Source: an uncultured Flavobacterium sp. (GTDB lineage: Bacteria; Bacteroidota; Bacteroidia; Flavobacteriales; Flavobacteriaceae). Taken from it: a stretch of 64,000 bases of DNA. Shown one piece after another: positions 25,987 through 34,927 of this stretch. The stretch spans positions 62,001 to 126,000 of the forward strand of contig CALTVC010000003.1 in NCBI GenBank assembly GCA_943912855.1, read 5' to 3'. The notes below the pieces were generated by a model. That model ran no database searches. It was not told where the DNA came from and worked only from the letters and a program-made list of their open reading frames with translations. The translations under genes were made by a program, and so were the position numbers. How positions within the stretch are numbered: position 1 is the stretch's first letter; each line of letters opens with the position of its first letter.

Positions 25987-26190
25987 TTAGAACGCGATTT
26001 GCGGGTAAATCATGTTCAGGTGTTTTTTAAACGTTTGGATAGCACCTTCATCGTCTGAAGCGATTTTATATCGCGAGCCTTTATCATACGTCGTTTTTTC
26101 GAAAGCAATGTTATGCCTGTTTAAAAGGCGCTCTATGTGCTGGTTATCAATTACATTTTTGTAAATGGTACGGAAAATAGAAATGTGCAT
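25987..26190 (-). CDS. small hypothetical protein
   Basis: The 67-residue product is basic and soluble (MHISIFRTIYKNVIDNQHIE...). It has a normal ATG, ends just before a terminator and shares no strand with other genes, so it is likely real. The alternating pattern RYKIASDDEGAIQTFKKHL suggests a small alpha/beta fold. No function is assigned. Confidence 0.6.
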   Translation of the reverse strand: MHISIFRTIYKNVIDNQHIERLLNRHNIAFEKTTYDKGSRYKIASDDEGAIQTFKKHLNMIYPQIAF

Positions 26191-26544
26191 AGCTTTTTGT
26201 TTTTAGGTTACGAATTAGTTTTCTGTAATGGTTATAGCCTAAAATTATAAACATCTTAGCTTATTAGGAAATGCCTTAATAAAAATTTAGCATTTGATAA
26301 TCTTTTAATAAAATTATCTGCAATACGCCTTTAAACGCTGTAATCATTTATTAACCACCGGATAACATTGCAGTTGTTTAAGGGCAATGTTATATGTTTT
26401 GACATCCTAAACAATTTATGTATTTTCACAACCTGCTCTTCAGTTCATAGTATGTTTTGAGAACAAACCAACTCATTAAAACTTTACCTTACCCTAATTA
26501 ACTTCAAACCAACAATGTATTCAATTCATTTAAACCTATACACC
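26191..26544. other. AT-rich gene-free stretch with one hairpin
   Basis: No gene is seen. ATAACATTGC (26362-26371) and GCAATGTTAT (26384-26393) are perfect 10-bp inverted arms with a 12-nt spacer, which could be an operator or leader hairpin for the gene at 26545. Confidence 0.6.
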
Positions 26545-27072
26545 ATGAAAAAATTATTACTATTTATCGGATTACTAATTGCCAACAGCACTTTTGCACA
26601 GGAATTTGCCACTACAGATTCAGGAAAAAGAGTAGAACTATTAAAAAACGGAACCTACAAATATGTAAAAGTTACTAAAGTTGAAGCTAGTAAAGTGAAA
26701 GCGGCTGACATTAAAACAAAAGACGACACCGCATTTTACACCAACGACAATTTTCTTATAGAAAATGGAGATGAAAAATTAACTCCGATAAAGCTTTTAG
26801 TCTCTATTCCCGTAAATACCTATAAAGCAGCGGATGTAGACAAAATAAACCGTGTGATACTGGAGGCTAACATCAAGTTAATGTATAGTATGAAAAATAA
26901 GAGAACCTATGTTCCTAAAAAAATTACAACAATTCTTTCAAATGATGCGAATAAACCAATTGAGTGGATTTGCGCCATCGAATACACCGCACAAAATGAC
27001 TACGGAGCTACCAAAGATGGAAAAACATATTTTTCGTTTGATGAAATGGCTAAGTTTAAAAGTACATTTTAA
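26545..27072 (+). CDS. hypothetical exported protein
   Basis: From the ATG at 26545 the protein has 175 residues with a signal peptide ending STFAQ. The segment TTDSGKRVELLKNGTYKYV is a short motif common at the start of small secreted Bacteroidetes proteins. The middle is lysine-rich, and KNRTYVPKKIT... WICAIEYTAQND suggests a beta-rich domain. The function is unknown. Confidence 0.75.
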   Translation: MKKLLLFIGLLIANSTFAQEFATTDSGKRVELLKNGTYKYVKVTKVEASKVKAADIKTKDDTAFYTNDNFLIENGDEKLTPIKLLVSIPVNTYKAADVDKINRVILEANIKLMYSMKNKRTYVPKKITTILSNDANKPIEWICAIEYTAQNDYGATKDGKTYFSFDEMAKFKSTF

Positions 27073-27122
27073 GACAACTTAGAACCGATAAATATTTTTA
27101 TAGACATCTGTTTTTACGATAA

Positions 27123-27160
27123 AAACCCCAATAAACACTGATACAATTTTATTGGGGTTT
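27123..27160. terminator. terminator
   Basis: AAACCCCAATAAA and TTTATTGGGGTTT are perfect 13-bp arms around a 12-nt loop between convergent genes. Confidence 0.88.
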
Positions 27161-27237
27161 ATTATTAATATCCAAAAGCAGGAGAGTTAAGTCCGGTCTG
27201 TCGTACAAATGCTAGCTGATACGATTCTCAACAAAAT

Positions 27238-29649
27238 CTAATAGGCTTCTACAACCAACGTTTCATCAGCAAGTCCAGGCGCGCTTACCGTTACTGTAAT
27301 CTTACCCTTCTTCTGGGTACTCTTTACAATAGCCTGCGCCATACCGTTCCATGTTTTACGTGTTTCAGACACGTAAGCATCAGGGTCTTTCAGGTTGGCA
27401 TTACCCACACCAATTAAGCTCCCTGCGCCTTTTACAGAAAAAGTAAGCTGATGCTCACCTACAGGTTGTACAACTCCGTTTTCATCGGTCACCTCTATCG
27501 TTACAAAAGCTAAATCCTGGCCATTTGCTACAAGTTTAGTACGGTCTGTAGTCAGTTTTATTTTAGAAGCCTTATTAGCGGTTTTTAATAGTTTTGTTTC
27601 AACCTCTTTACCATTTAGTATACCAACTGCCTTTAGCGTACCGGCAACATAGGGCACAGTGAATAACGTTTTGAATTCAGTTTGTTTTGAAACCGGTTGC
27701 TCACCAATCAGTTTATCGTTCAGATAAAGCCTTACCAACGGATATTTAGAATAGGCTTCCACCTGGATAGGCTTACCTTCAAAACCCGGCCAGGTCCAGC
27801 GCTCCCATGTAGGCCAAACCGACCACATGGTTTCTTTTATTTCACCTTCGGCAGGATTAGGTTCTTTAACCGCCAGGTAGAGTTTTTCGGTATCGTTGTA
27901 CAGCATGCTGCGATAATGCGAAATAGGTTTACGCCAGCCCAGCAAATCTACATCGCCACAATACGCTCCATGCCACGGATAAAAATCCCGTTCCCAGTGC
28001 TGTCCTCCCGGTTCGCCCGGATAGTAATAACGCCCTATACCCGATTCACCTAAATAGTCCATGGCTGTCCATACAAAATCGCCAATGATATAGTTGTTTT
28101 CAGACACCAGCTTCCAGTTGGCATAAGCATCACGAGGGTATGATTCGGTTTGCAGGATAACGCGAGATGGTACTCGTTTATGGTCATCAGGCGCACGGTG
28201 TAGCTGGTAGTTATAACCGCACACATCATGCTCTGCCATAAGCGGATCGAATATTTCCCAACCTTCATTACCCCACGTTGTCATTGCCGAAGTAACCGGG
28301 CGTGTAGCATCTGACTTTTTTACGGCTACAACCAGCATTTTTGCTGTGGCAGCTGCTTCCGGTTTTGTTCTTTCAATAATCTCGTTCCCCACACTCCACA
28401 TTATTATAGACGGGTGATTACGGTCGCGTTTAACCATAGCCGTAACATCTCGCTCTGCCCATTTATCAAATAGAGTAGAATAATCGTACTTGTTTTTTTC
28501 GGTACGCCATCCATCAAATGATTCGTCTATGACTAAAAGTCCCAGCCTGTCGCAGGCATCCAGGAATGCTTCAGACGGAGGGTTATGCGATGTACGCACG
28601 GCATTAAATCCGGCAGCTTTAAGCAACTCTACTTTGCGTTCCTCTGCTCTGTTATATGCCGCAGCCCCTAGTATGCCATTGTCATGGTGGGCACATCCAC
28701 CATTTAATTTTACATTTTTTCCGTTAAGCGTAAAACCGTTCTCTGCAGAAAATGCTATGGTACGGATACCGAAAGGAATATTCACTTCATCTGTGATTTC
28801 TTTACCTTTTACAAGTTGGATTTGCGCCGTGTAAAGATTAGGCGTCTCAGGAGACCATAATCGAGCATTGGCTACATTTACCTCTACCTCCACTTCCTTA
28901 GCACTGTTTGGCAAAAGTGTTACAACGGCATCTTTATTCCCTGATTTTGATTTCTTAGGATTTAGCAATGTAGCTTTCAGTGTTATTTTTTGCTCCTTAT
29001 CAGATGCATTCTTAATTGTAACTTTAGCTTTTACAAGAGCATTAGTACCTGTAATGCTTTGCGTAGTTAGTGCCACACCCCAATGGTCTACATGAACATC
29101 ATTATCTGCCGATAACCATACATGCCTGTAAATACCCGAACCGCTGTACCAACGGCAGTTTTTTTGCATGGAGTTATCCACTTTAACGGCAATGGTATTC
29201 TTTTTACCAAACTGAAGATGCGGTGTTATGTCATACCCAAACGAAGAATAGCCATAAGGATATACACCTACCGACGTACCGTTTACAAAAACTTCCGAAC
29301 TCATGTATACTCCCTCGAAGTAAATAGAAATGTGTTTGCCTTTCAAATTTGCAGGGACATCAAAACTCTTTCGGTACCATCCTATCCCTGCCGGAAAATA
29401 TCCTCCGTCATTTCCCATAGGATTTTTGGGGTCTATATGCCCTTCAATACTCCAGTCGTGAGGCAAATCTACATTTCGCCAGGCAGCATCGTTAAAGGTT
29501 GGTACACTTGCCTGTGGCGTATCACCCAGGTTAAACTTCCAGCCGAAGTCAAAGAGTTGTTCTGAATGATTAGTTGGCACCTGAGCAGATGAAGTTATAG
29601 CCCAAAGCAACATAACTGCCATTAACGACAGCTTGAAATACTTTTTCAT
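27238..29649 (-). CDS. glycoside hydrolase family 2 protein (beta-galactosidase type)
   Basis: From the ATG at 29649 the protein has 803 residues with a signal peptide ending SSAQ. It has the GH2 sugar-binding domain (HDWSIEGHIDP, YFPAGIGWYRKSF), an immunoglobulin-like domain, a TIM barrel (RTSHNPPSEAFLDACD) with the acid/base Glu in SVGNE near residue 421 and the nucleophile Glu in QTESYP near 501, then C-terminal Ig-like domains. It should release terminal sugars from beta-linked glycans in the periplasm; beta-galactosidase is most likely but not proven. No SusCD pair or sugar transporter is nearby. Confidence 0.93.
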   Translation of the reverse strand: MKKYFKLSLMAVMLLWAITSSAQVPTNHSEQLFDFGWKFNLGDTPQASVPTFNDAAWRNVDLPHDWSIEGHIDPKNPMGNDGGYFPAGIGWYRKSFDVPANLKGKHISIYFEGVYMSSEVFVNGTSVGVYPYGYSSFGYDITPHLQFGKKNTIAVKVDNSMQKNCRWYSGSGIYRHVWLSADNDVHVDHWGVALTTQSITGTNALVKAKVTIKNASDKEQKITLKATLLNPKKSKSGNKDAVVTLLPNSAKEVEVEVNVANARLWSPETPNLYTAQIQLVKGKEITDEVNIPFGIRTIAFSAENGFTLNGKNVKLNGGCAHHDNGILGAAAYNRAEERKVELLKAAGFNAVRTSHNPPSEAFLDACDRLGLLVIDESFDGWRTEKNKYDYSTLFDKWAERDVTAMVKRDRNHPSIIMWSVGNEIIERTKPEAAATAKMLVVAVKKSDATRPVTSAMTTWGNEGWEIFDPLMAEHDVCGYNYQLHRAPDDHKRVPSRVILQTESYPRDAYANWKLVSENNYIIGDFVWTAMDYLGESGIGRYYYPGEPGGQHWERDFYPWHGAYCGDVDLLGWRKPISHYRSMLYNDTEKLYLAVKEPNPAEGEIKETMWSVWPTWERWTWPGFEGKPIQVEAYSKYPLVRLYLNDKLIGEQPVSKQTEFKTLFTVPYVAGTLKAVGILNGKEVETKLLKTANKASKIKLTTDRTKLVANGQDLAFVTIEVTDENGVVQPVGEHQLTFSVKGAGSLIGVGNANLKDPDAYVSETRKTWNGMAQAIVKSTQKKGKITVTVSAPGLADETLVVEAY

Positions 29650-29680
29650 GAAGATGATTTTTGTTGTGAGTAGCAAACTA

Positions 29681-29688
29681 AAACGTTT
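29681..29688. promoter_or_regulatory. AAACGTTT palindrome before the GH2 gene
   Basis: CTAAAACGTTTGAAG contains an 8-bp palindrome 32 bp upstream of the ATG. Similar but longer sites occur before the acyl-CoA dehydrogenase at 49.4 kb. A LacI-type regulator could bind here; this is only a suggestion. Confidence 0.3.
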
Positions 29689-29765
29689 GAAGGGCTAAAA
29701 TAAGAAATTAAAAGTGTAGAAAAAACATTTAATTTAATTTCAGGACGGGACATGCCATAAAAATA

Positions 29766-29880
29766 AAAAAGCCCTCCAAGTAAATGGAAAGCTTTTCATT
29801 GGTCTAACTACTAAACCTACCATACTTTCGTATGGCATAAACAACACAACTATCTTGATTCTCTTTTAACAGAGAAATAT
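29766..29880 (-). ncRNA. candidate small RNA or leader downstream of tRNA-Asp
   Basis: Read on the minus strand, this stretch holds a TTCTCT/AGAGAA stem, CCATAC-gaaa-GTATGG with a GNRA-type GAAA tetraloop (29820-29835), and an 11-bp stem with two G-U pairs (29768-29797) followed by TTTTTTA. That is a terminator at the end of a structured RNA. No clear promoter is seen, so it may be processed from the tRNA transcript or act as a leader of the GH2 gene. A 32-codon frame (29740-29838) also crosses it. Confidence 0.35.
29768..29797 (-). terminator. terminator of the candidate small RNA
   Basis: AAAGCTTTCCA pairs with TTGGAGGGCTTT (two G-U pairs), then TTTTTTA on the minus strand. Confidence 0.7.
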
Positions 29881-29889
29881 ATTTCGGCG

Positions 29890-29920
29890 CAAAAAGCCCC
29901 GCATAAAGCGAGGCTTCTTT
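29890..29920 (-). terminator. terminator of tRNA-Asp
   Basis: GCCTCGC and GCGGGGC form a stem around TTTAT with one mismatch, followed by TTTTTG on the minus strand, 9 nt after the tRNA end. Confidence 0.8.
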
Positions 29921-29928
29921 TGCATTAC

Positions 29929-30005
29929 TGGCGGTCTGGACGGGACTCGAACCCGCGACCCCGTGCGTGACAGGCACGTATTCTAACCAACTGAACTACC
30001 AAACC
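29929..30005 (-). tRNA. tRNA-Asp (GUC)
   Basis: The 77-nt minus-strand sequence starts GGTTTGG, has GTTCAGTTGGTTAGAA as D arm, the anticodon loop CCTGTCACG with anticodon GUC, TCGCGGGTTCGAGTCCCG as T arm, and ends CCAGACCG with an encoded CCA. The acceptor stem GGUUUGG/CCAGACC is fully paired (one G-U). Confidence 0.97.
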
Positions 30006-30125
30006 AGCGTTCTTAATGATTAGACAACTCGCGTTGTTTGTTTCATTATTACGAGTGCAAATATACGGCTGTTTTTGATATCTGCAAGTGTTTTCAAAAT
30101 AATTTTCAGATAATTTATTTGTAGA

Positions 30126-31052
30126 TTATCCAAACTTTTGTTTCTCAACAAGGTAAGTTGTTAAGATTTTTTCAAATTTCTCATCTACCGACACCGGAAC
30201 GTACTTAATACGGTACTGCATACAGGTTTCTTCTACCTTTTTAAAGTAAGCATCTACCCTTTTTTCGTATTCTTCGCGTACATTTTCAGAAAAAAGGTTT
30301 ACCTGTTCACCTGTTTCCACATCGATGAACTTGCGCGGCGTGTTATCAAAATCGAAACTAAATTCGGTTTTCTTATCAATTACATGAAACAACACTACCT
30401 TATGTTTATCGTGTTTCAAGTGTTGTAAGGCGTTAAACAACGCTTCATCTTCGCCTGGCTGAAACATATCTGTAAACAAAATGATCATGCTGCGACGATG
30501 CATCTTTTGTGCTATCTGATGTAGAAACGTAGTCGTATCTGTAGGCTTTGTTGCCGTTGGAGCCGTTAACAATCCTTCAAGCTTGTCTAAAAGCATACGG
30601 TGGTGCCTGCCACTCCCCTTTTCGGGAGCGTAATATTCGTAGGCATCACTATATACGCTAAGCCCCACGGCATCGCGCTGACGCTTTAGCAAATCCATAA
30701 GCACTGCTGAGGCGAGTACAGAAAACCCTATCTTATTTTCATAGAACAGCTGCCCGTCCTTTAGCTTCGGGTAGTGCATGCTACTGGAGTTATCTATAAT
30801 CAGGTGGCAGCGCAGGTTGGTTTCCTCTTCATAGCGCTTGCTGTACAACCTGTCGGTACGGGCATAGAGCTTCCAGTCTATGTTCTTTGTACTCTCACCG
30901 GGGTTGTACACCTTGTGTTCGGCAAACTCCGATGAAAAGCCGTGAAACGGACTCTTGTGCATGCCCGAAATAAACCCTTCTACAATCTGGTTAGCCAATA
31001 GCTCCAGGTGCGAAAAGGCGGATATCTTTTGTAATTGTGCATCTAACTTCAT
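30126..31052 (-). CDS. DUF58-family protein (vWA-like)
   Basis: The ATG at 31052 gives 308 residues and is preceded by TGGGAGGT, an unusually good Shine-Dalgarno for this group, so it is chosen over a TTG 9 nt upstream. The DUF58 block NPGESTKNIDWKLYARTDRLY and a MIDAS-like DNSSSMHYP are present. DUF58 proteins often accompany MoxR ATPases and membrane vWA proteins, but none is adjacent here. It is the last gene of an operon led by an ECF sigma factor. Confidence 0.92.
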   Translation of the reverse strand: MKLDAQLQKISAFSHLELLANQIVEGFISGMHKSPFHGFSSEFAEHKVYNPGESTKNIDWKLYARTDRLYSKRYEEETNLRCHLIIDNSSSMHYPKLKDGQLFYENKIGFSVLASAVLMDLLKRQRDAVGLSVYSDAYEYYAPEKGSGRHHRMLLDKLEGLLTAPTATKPTDTTTFLHQIAQKMHRRSMIILFTDMFQPGEDEALFNALQHLKHDKHKVVLFHVIDKKTEFSFDFDNTPRKFIDVETGEQVNLFSENVREEYEKRVDAYFKKVEETCMQYRIKYVPVSVDEKFEKILTTYLVEKQKFG

Positions 31053-31085
31053 ACCTCCCAAAAATAGGTAAAAAAGTAGTGCCTC

Positions 31086-32213
31086 CTAAAATATAACTCG
31101 TAAACCTATAGAAAGCGCATTGCTTTTTATATCAGAATCTTTAAAAACATCATTTACCTCATAACGCCCGAAAATGCTCAGGTCGCCAACACCTACATAG
31201 GCACCCAGTCCGTAAACAAGGGTATTTGTATTGTAATCTGCCCTGCGCTTTATAAATACATTACGTCCGTTTTCGCTGTAACGTACTGCCTGCACTGCAC
31301 TCACGGTAGCCCCTACAAAGCCTCCCACCCCTACTTTAAACGAATTTGAGGTATCATACCTAAAATAGTCTTTATGCTCTTTTTTCTTTGATGGGCCAAA
31401 CTCAAAATAAAACGGTGCTATTAATTTATTTACCCTGAAGTAGCTGTTCTTTTTAAGGCGCTCAGGAAATGTTTCCAGCGTACTAAAGCCGTTATTATTA
31501 ACAACATATTGATTATGTTCAAACTGAAAAGCGTCTGCTAAATACGACACCCCGTAAAGTAAACGAACCGTATTATTATCTTTAAACACACGGGTACGCA
31601 ACGTAAGCCCAAACTCTGAACTAACGTGCTTCCAGTATTTATAAGAATCACCAGACATATTACCAAATCCCGAAGCAATTACAATATCGGCAAACGTTCT
31701 TTTGTCATACTTTGGTTTTTTATGACTCCCCTTGTACTGTACACCCAGCAAGAAACTTCCCGACTCATCTGTAGCATTCCCAAACCCTATTTGCAGGTAC
31801 GAGGTAGTGTAGGGATCCACGTTATAATATACATCGCGTTTAACCAGTGCTATATGATTATCTATTATAGCGGTTTTATTGTCAATGTTCTCTGCGGCAA
31901 CCTTAGCGGCTTTTTCTTTTATCGCCATTGCTTTTTCGGGAGTGATTTCCTTTTTTTCAAGCTGAGCATCCACGCGTTCTATTATTTTTTTCAGTTCCTG
32001 CTTTTCTACCTCTATCACCTCCTGTTTTTCGTGCTCCAGCATCTCTATGCTCTGGTTTCTGTACTTTTCATAATCGGTAATTGTTAACTGGGCACGCCCT
32101 TTTACAAACTCCCTGGGCGAGTAATCACCTACTGAATCACGTATTACCTGTGCGTTAAGTTCAGGCATAAAAAGCCCCGCCGCCACAAGGGCGATTAAAA
32201 AAAAGTTTTTCAT
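31086..32213 (-). CDS. exported protein with coiled coil and outer-membrane barrel-like C-terminus
   Basis: The 375-residue protein has a signal peptide ending ELNAQ. Residues 45-115 are charged and heptad-like (EHEKQEVIEVEKQELKKI), predicting a coiled coil. The rest, from YYNVDPYTTSYLQIGFG, alternates in beta-barrel fashion and ends in GLRVIF with a terminal Phe. It is the third gene of the sigma operon, 12 bp after the membrane protein gene. No known family is recognised; a surface or envelope scaffold is possible. Confidence 0.8.
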   Translation of the reverse strand: MKNFFLIALVAAGLFMPELNAQVIRDSVGDYSPREFVKGRAQLTITDYEKYRNQSIEMLEHEKQEVIEVEKQELKKIIERVDAQLEKKEITPEKAMAIKEKAAKVAAENIDNKTAIIDNHIALVKRDVYYNVDPYTTSYLQIGFGNATDESGSFLLGVQYKGSHKKPKYDKRTFADIVIASGFGNMSGDSYKYWKHVSSEFGLTLRTRVFKDNNTVRLLYGVSYLADAFQFEHNQYVVNNNGFSTLETFPERLKKNSYFRVNKLIAPFYFEFGPSKKKEHKDYFRYDTSNSFKVGVGGFVGATVSAVQAVRYSENGRNVFIKRRADYNTNTLVYGLGAYVGVGDLSIFGRYEVNDVFKDSDIKSNALSIGLRVIF

Positions 32214-32225
32214 AACTAATAAGGT

Positions 32226-32933
32226 TTAATGATTGTCGTGGTTGTCTTTTACCACAATACGAATCTTTTTATATTTAAGCGAAAAGAACCTGAGTGCTCT
32301 TTCACGGTAATATTCATCCATTTCAGATTCTACCTCTTTAAGAAGGGCAGCCTGGCTTGTGGTAGCTTTAAGTTGCTTTCTTTCAGCCAAATCCTGCATG
32401 GCTTTTTCTAGCAATACATCTTCCTGAGTACGCGATTCCGCTATAACGGGAGCGGTAGCTCTTATAGAAGCTTCATCGGTTTTTATTTCTGAAGGAGTCA
32501 TTACTAAAGACTGTTCATCAGCTTTATTTTCTGCCACCTGAACATTTACTTTGGTTATAAGAGGCGTGTTAAACTTTTGGGCGGTTTGTTTTACTTCATT
32601 TCGCGCTACAACAAACAACTCTTTACTGTCAGCTTCCTTCACTTTTACTCTACCCGTCATTATTCCCTTTACCGGTATATCCTCTTGCACCACCTGTTGT
32701 AATGCCCCGGAAGGTTTTTCAGCCATAAACATAACAGTAACAAAATAGCCACAGGTTAAAAACATTAATAATACCGCAGCTATCATAAACAAGCCACGTT
32801 TTTTCTTTTGTTTGCTCTTCCCTGCCTCCTGCTGCCTGTTAAAAGCAATGCGTTCCCAGGCATTATCTGAAGGTGTAATGCTCTGGTTGCCCAGCTTATC
32901 GGCAAGTTGTTCTTCTAAATTATATTTTTTCAT
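32226..32933 (-). CDS. single-pass membrane protein, probable anti-sigma factor
   Basis: The 235-residue protein has a cytoplasmic head (MKKYNLEEQLADKLGN, SDNAWERI), a basic patch KQKKKRG, one membrane span near residues 48-68, and a long periplasmic region rich in E, K and Q. Its start overlaps the sigma gene by 14 bp. This topology and coupling are typical of ECF anti-sigma factors, although no zinc anti-sigma motif is visible, so the role is inferred. Confidence 0.75.
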   Translation of the reverse strand: MKKYNLEEQLADKLGNQSITPSDNAWERIAFNRQQEAGKSKQKKKRGLFMIAAVLLMFLTCGYFVTVMFMAEKPSGALQQVVQEDIPVKGIMTGRVKVKEADSKELFVVARNEVKQTAQKFNTPLITKVNVQVAENKADEQSLVMTPSEIKTDEASIRATAPVIAESRTQEDVLLEKAMQDLAERKQLKATTSQAALLKEVESEMDEYYRERALRFFSLKYKKIRIVVKDNHDNH

Positions 32934-33480
32934 AGCCCGTTTTCTTCATTAATGCCAACTGCTCTTCAAGCTGTTTGCGTGCCTTAAACAACTGCGACCT
33001 TGAGGTATTTTCTGAAATGCCCAGCGTCGCGGAAATTTCCTTATGGCTGTATCCCTCTACCGCATACATAACCATTACGGCTCTGTATCCTTCAGGAAGT
33101 TTATCTATGAGCAATTGCAGTAATTCCACATCAAAATCAGGATCATCAGTAGTTACCGCAGGTACCTCAACGGTTTCAATATCCGTGAAATGAAGCTCGC
33201 GCCTTGACCTTAAAAAGTCAATTGCCTGTCGTACCATTATCCGGCGTAACCAGCCTTCAAAACTTCCTTCAAACCTAAATTTATCCAGGTTTTGCAATGC
33301 TTTGGTAAAGCCTTCAACCATTACATCTTCTGCATAATGAAGATCTTTTACATAAAGCCTGCATACCCCCAGCATTTTGCCAGAATAGCGCACATACAGC
33401 TCACGCTCGGCTTTGCTGTCATTACGAAGCGCTTTTTTTACAAGGCTTTCGTCTGAGGTATGTAGCTTAATTATCTTCAC
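32920..33480 (-). CDS. ECF-type RNA polymerase sigma factor
   Basis: The 186-residue protein shows region 2 (AEDVMVEGFTKALQNLDKF, GWLRRIMVRQAIDFLR) and region 4 (LPEGYRAVMVMYAVEGYSHKEISATLGISENTSRSQL). It directs polymerase to a set of envelope genes. It overlaps the downstream membrane protein gene by 14 bp and leads a four-gene operon ending in the DUF58 gene. No sigma-A type promoter is visible before it, which would fit self-activation. Confidence 0.93.
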   Translation of the reverse strand: MKIIKLHTSDESLVKKALRNDSKAERELYVRYSGKMLGVCRLYVKDLHYAEDVMVEGFTKALQNLDKFRFEGSFEGWLRRIMVRQAIDFLRSRRELHFTDIETVEVPAVTTDDPDFDVELLQLLIDKLPEGYRAVMVMYAVEGYSHKEISATLGISENTSRSQLFKARKQLEEQLALMKKTGYEKI

Positions 33481-33566
33481 AAAAACAGATTGGTTTATAT
33501 TACTAAGACGGAATTTAATTTCGTTATGTTGCCTGAGAATGAAAAAAATTTCAATAAAAATAAAAA

Positions 33567-33592
33567 AACTCCCGCAGCAGTGCTACGGGAGT
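33567..33592 (-). terminator. terminator of the Old Yellow Enzyme gene
   Basis: CTCCCG...AGCA/TGCT...CGGGAG forms a long stem followed on the minus strand by TTTTTTTATTTTTA. Confidence 0.85.
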
Positions 33593-33615
33593 CATACTAT
33601 TGGTATCTAATCGTA

Positions 33616-34674
33616 TTAATAAAGCGTTTGCAAACTTGCCGCATCAAAAGCCTTAAGCTGGTCAAACTGCCGTGCCTTTACCTTTTGTACCCATTCAGGG
33701 TCGTGCAGCAGTGAGCGTCCCACGGCAACCAGGTCAAAATCACCACGGTCGTAACGGCGCAGTAGTTCGTCTATATTAGTAGCTCCTGAGCCCTGCCCCT
33801 GGAACGCACCCATAAAATCGCCTGAAAGCCCTACCGAACCTACGGTGATGGTAGGCTGCCCAGTTACTTTTTTAACCCAACCGGCAAAGTTAAGGTCGCT
33901 CCCCTCAAACTCAGGTTCCCAGTAACGGCGTTGCGACGCGTGGAAAATATCCACCCCGGCTTCTGCCAATGGAAGTACCCAGTTTTCAAGTTCTTCGGGT
34001 GTATGAGCAAGTTTTACGGTATAGTCCTGCTGTTTCCATTGCGACAGGCGGATGATGATTACAAAATCAGGCCCCACCGCCTCACGAATGGCTTTTACCA
34101 CAGCCACACCAAAACGGCCACGCTCTTTAATAGTACTTCCTCCAAAATCATCGGTACGGGTATTGGTGCCCGACCAAAAGAACTGGTCTATCAGGTAACC
34201 GTGGGCCCCATGAATTTCCAAGGCGTCAAATCCCGCATCTTTAGCGTCTTTGGCCGCTTTGGCAAATGCCTTAATCGTAGCATCTATATCTTCGGCAGTC
34301 ATGGTTTCCGGACTTTCAAACGGTCCCGGTGGCTGCCAGCCATATGGTGTATTACCCACGTGCCAAATCTGGGGCGCTATGGCACCACCTGCTTTATGCA
34401 CGCCTTCGGCTACCTGTTTCCATTGCGCCAGGGCTTCATCTCCGTAAAAGTTAGGAATGTCTTTCAGGTTTTTAGAGGCCGGGCGGTCTATTACGGTACC
34501 CTCGGTAAGGATAAGCCCTACCTCGGCTTCGGCACGACGGGCGTAGTAATCGGCTATTTGTTGGGTCGGAACACCATCGGTAGCAAAGGCACGGGTCATG
34601 GGTGCCATTACAAAACGGTTCCTTAAATGCAGCCCCTTGTAGGTAAATGGACTGAAAAGTGTTTCTAAACTCAT
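33616..34674 (-). CDS. Old Yellow Enzyme-type alkene reductase
   Basis: The 352-residue protein is a full TIM-barrel FMN oxidoreductase. LFSPFTYKGLHLRNRFVMAPMTR binds FMN, GAHGYLIDQFFW carries the substrate-binding residues and GSVGLSGDF and VAVGRSLL the phosphate site. The pair His-x-x-Tyr (HGAHGY) fits OYEs that reduce activated C=C bonds with NAD(P)H. A divergent HxlR regulator suggests induction by electrophiles. Confidence 0.93.
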   Translation of the reverse strand: MSLETLFSPFTYKGLHLRNRFVMAPMTRAFATDGVPTQQIADYYARRAEAEVGLILTEGTVIDRPASKNLKDIPNFYGDEALAQWKQVAEGVHKAGGAIAPQIWHVGNTPYGWQPPGPFESPETMTAEDIDATIKAFAKAAKDAKDAGFDALEIHGAHGYLIDQFFWSGTNTRTDDFGGSTIKERGRFGVAVVKAIREAVGPDFVIIIRLSQWKQQDYTVKLAHTPEELENWVLPLAEAGVDIFHASQRRYWEPEFEGSDLNFAGWVKKVTGQPTITVGSVGLSGDFMGAFQGQGSGATNIDELLRRYDRGDFDLVAVGRSLLHDPEWVQKVKARQFDQLKAFDAASLQTLY

Positions 34675-34712
34675 AGTTTATAATAATGTTTTGGGTTGTC
34701 ATTTTTGGTTTT

Positions 34713-34815
34713 CCACCCCGGCTTTCAGCCACCCCTCCGAAGGAGGGGAATGCTTGCTCTGCTTTAACGTTCTGCTATTCCCCTCCTTCGGAGGGGTGCC
34801 CGCAGGGCGGGGTGG
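34713..34815. repeat. intergenic palindrome, CCACCCC family
   Basis: The arms 34713-34751 and 34777-34815 are inverted copies (about 80% identical over 39 nt, with the last 21 perfect). Each arm also folds as CCCCTCC-ga-AGGAGGGG. A 33-nt half copy with three differences occurs at 40792-40824. Confidence 0.85.
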
Positions 34816-34862
34816 GAAAAAGCTTTTTTATAATTCCGAAACAAAGGTAAACCTAAATAGTC

Positions 34863-34912
34863 TACTTTTGTAACCATTAATAGTTTAAAGTGGTAACCTA
34901 ATTGTAACCATT
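34863..34912 (+). promoter_or_regulatory. promoter and direct repeats before the HxlR gene
   Basis: TACTTTTG (34863-34870) fits the -7 consensus. TTGTAACCATT occurs at 34869-34879 and 34902-34912, 33 bp apart, with an inverted TGGTAACC between. These are candidate HxlR binding sites. Confidence 0.45.
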
Positions 34913-34927
34913 GAAATTACAGTAACT

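Noticed and set aside
26362..26393. Possible riboswitch before the exported protein gene
   Set aside because: Only one simple stem is visible and no known aptamer core; left as a plain hairpin.
34675..34927. Insertion sequence between the OYE and HxlR genes
   Set aside because: No transposase frame and no target duplication; only the CCACCCC palindrome is present.
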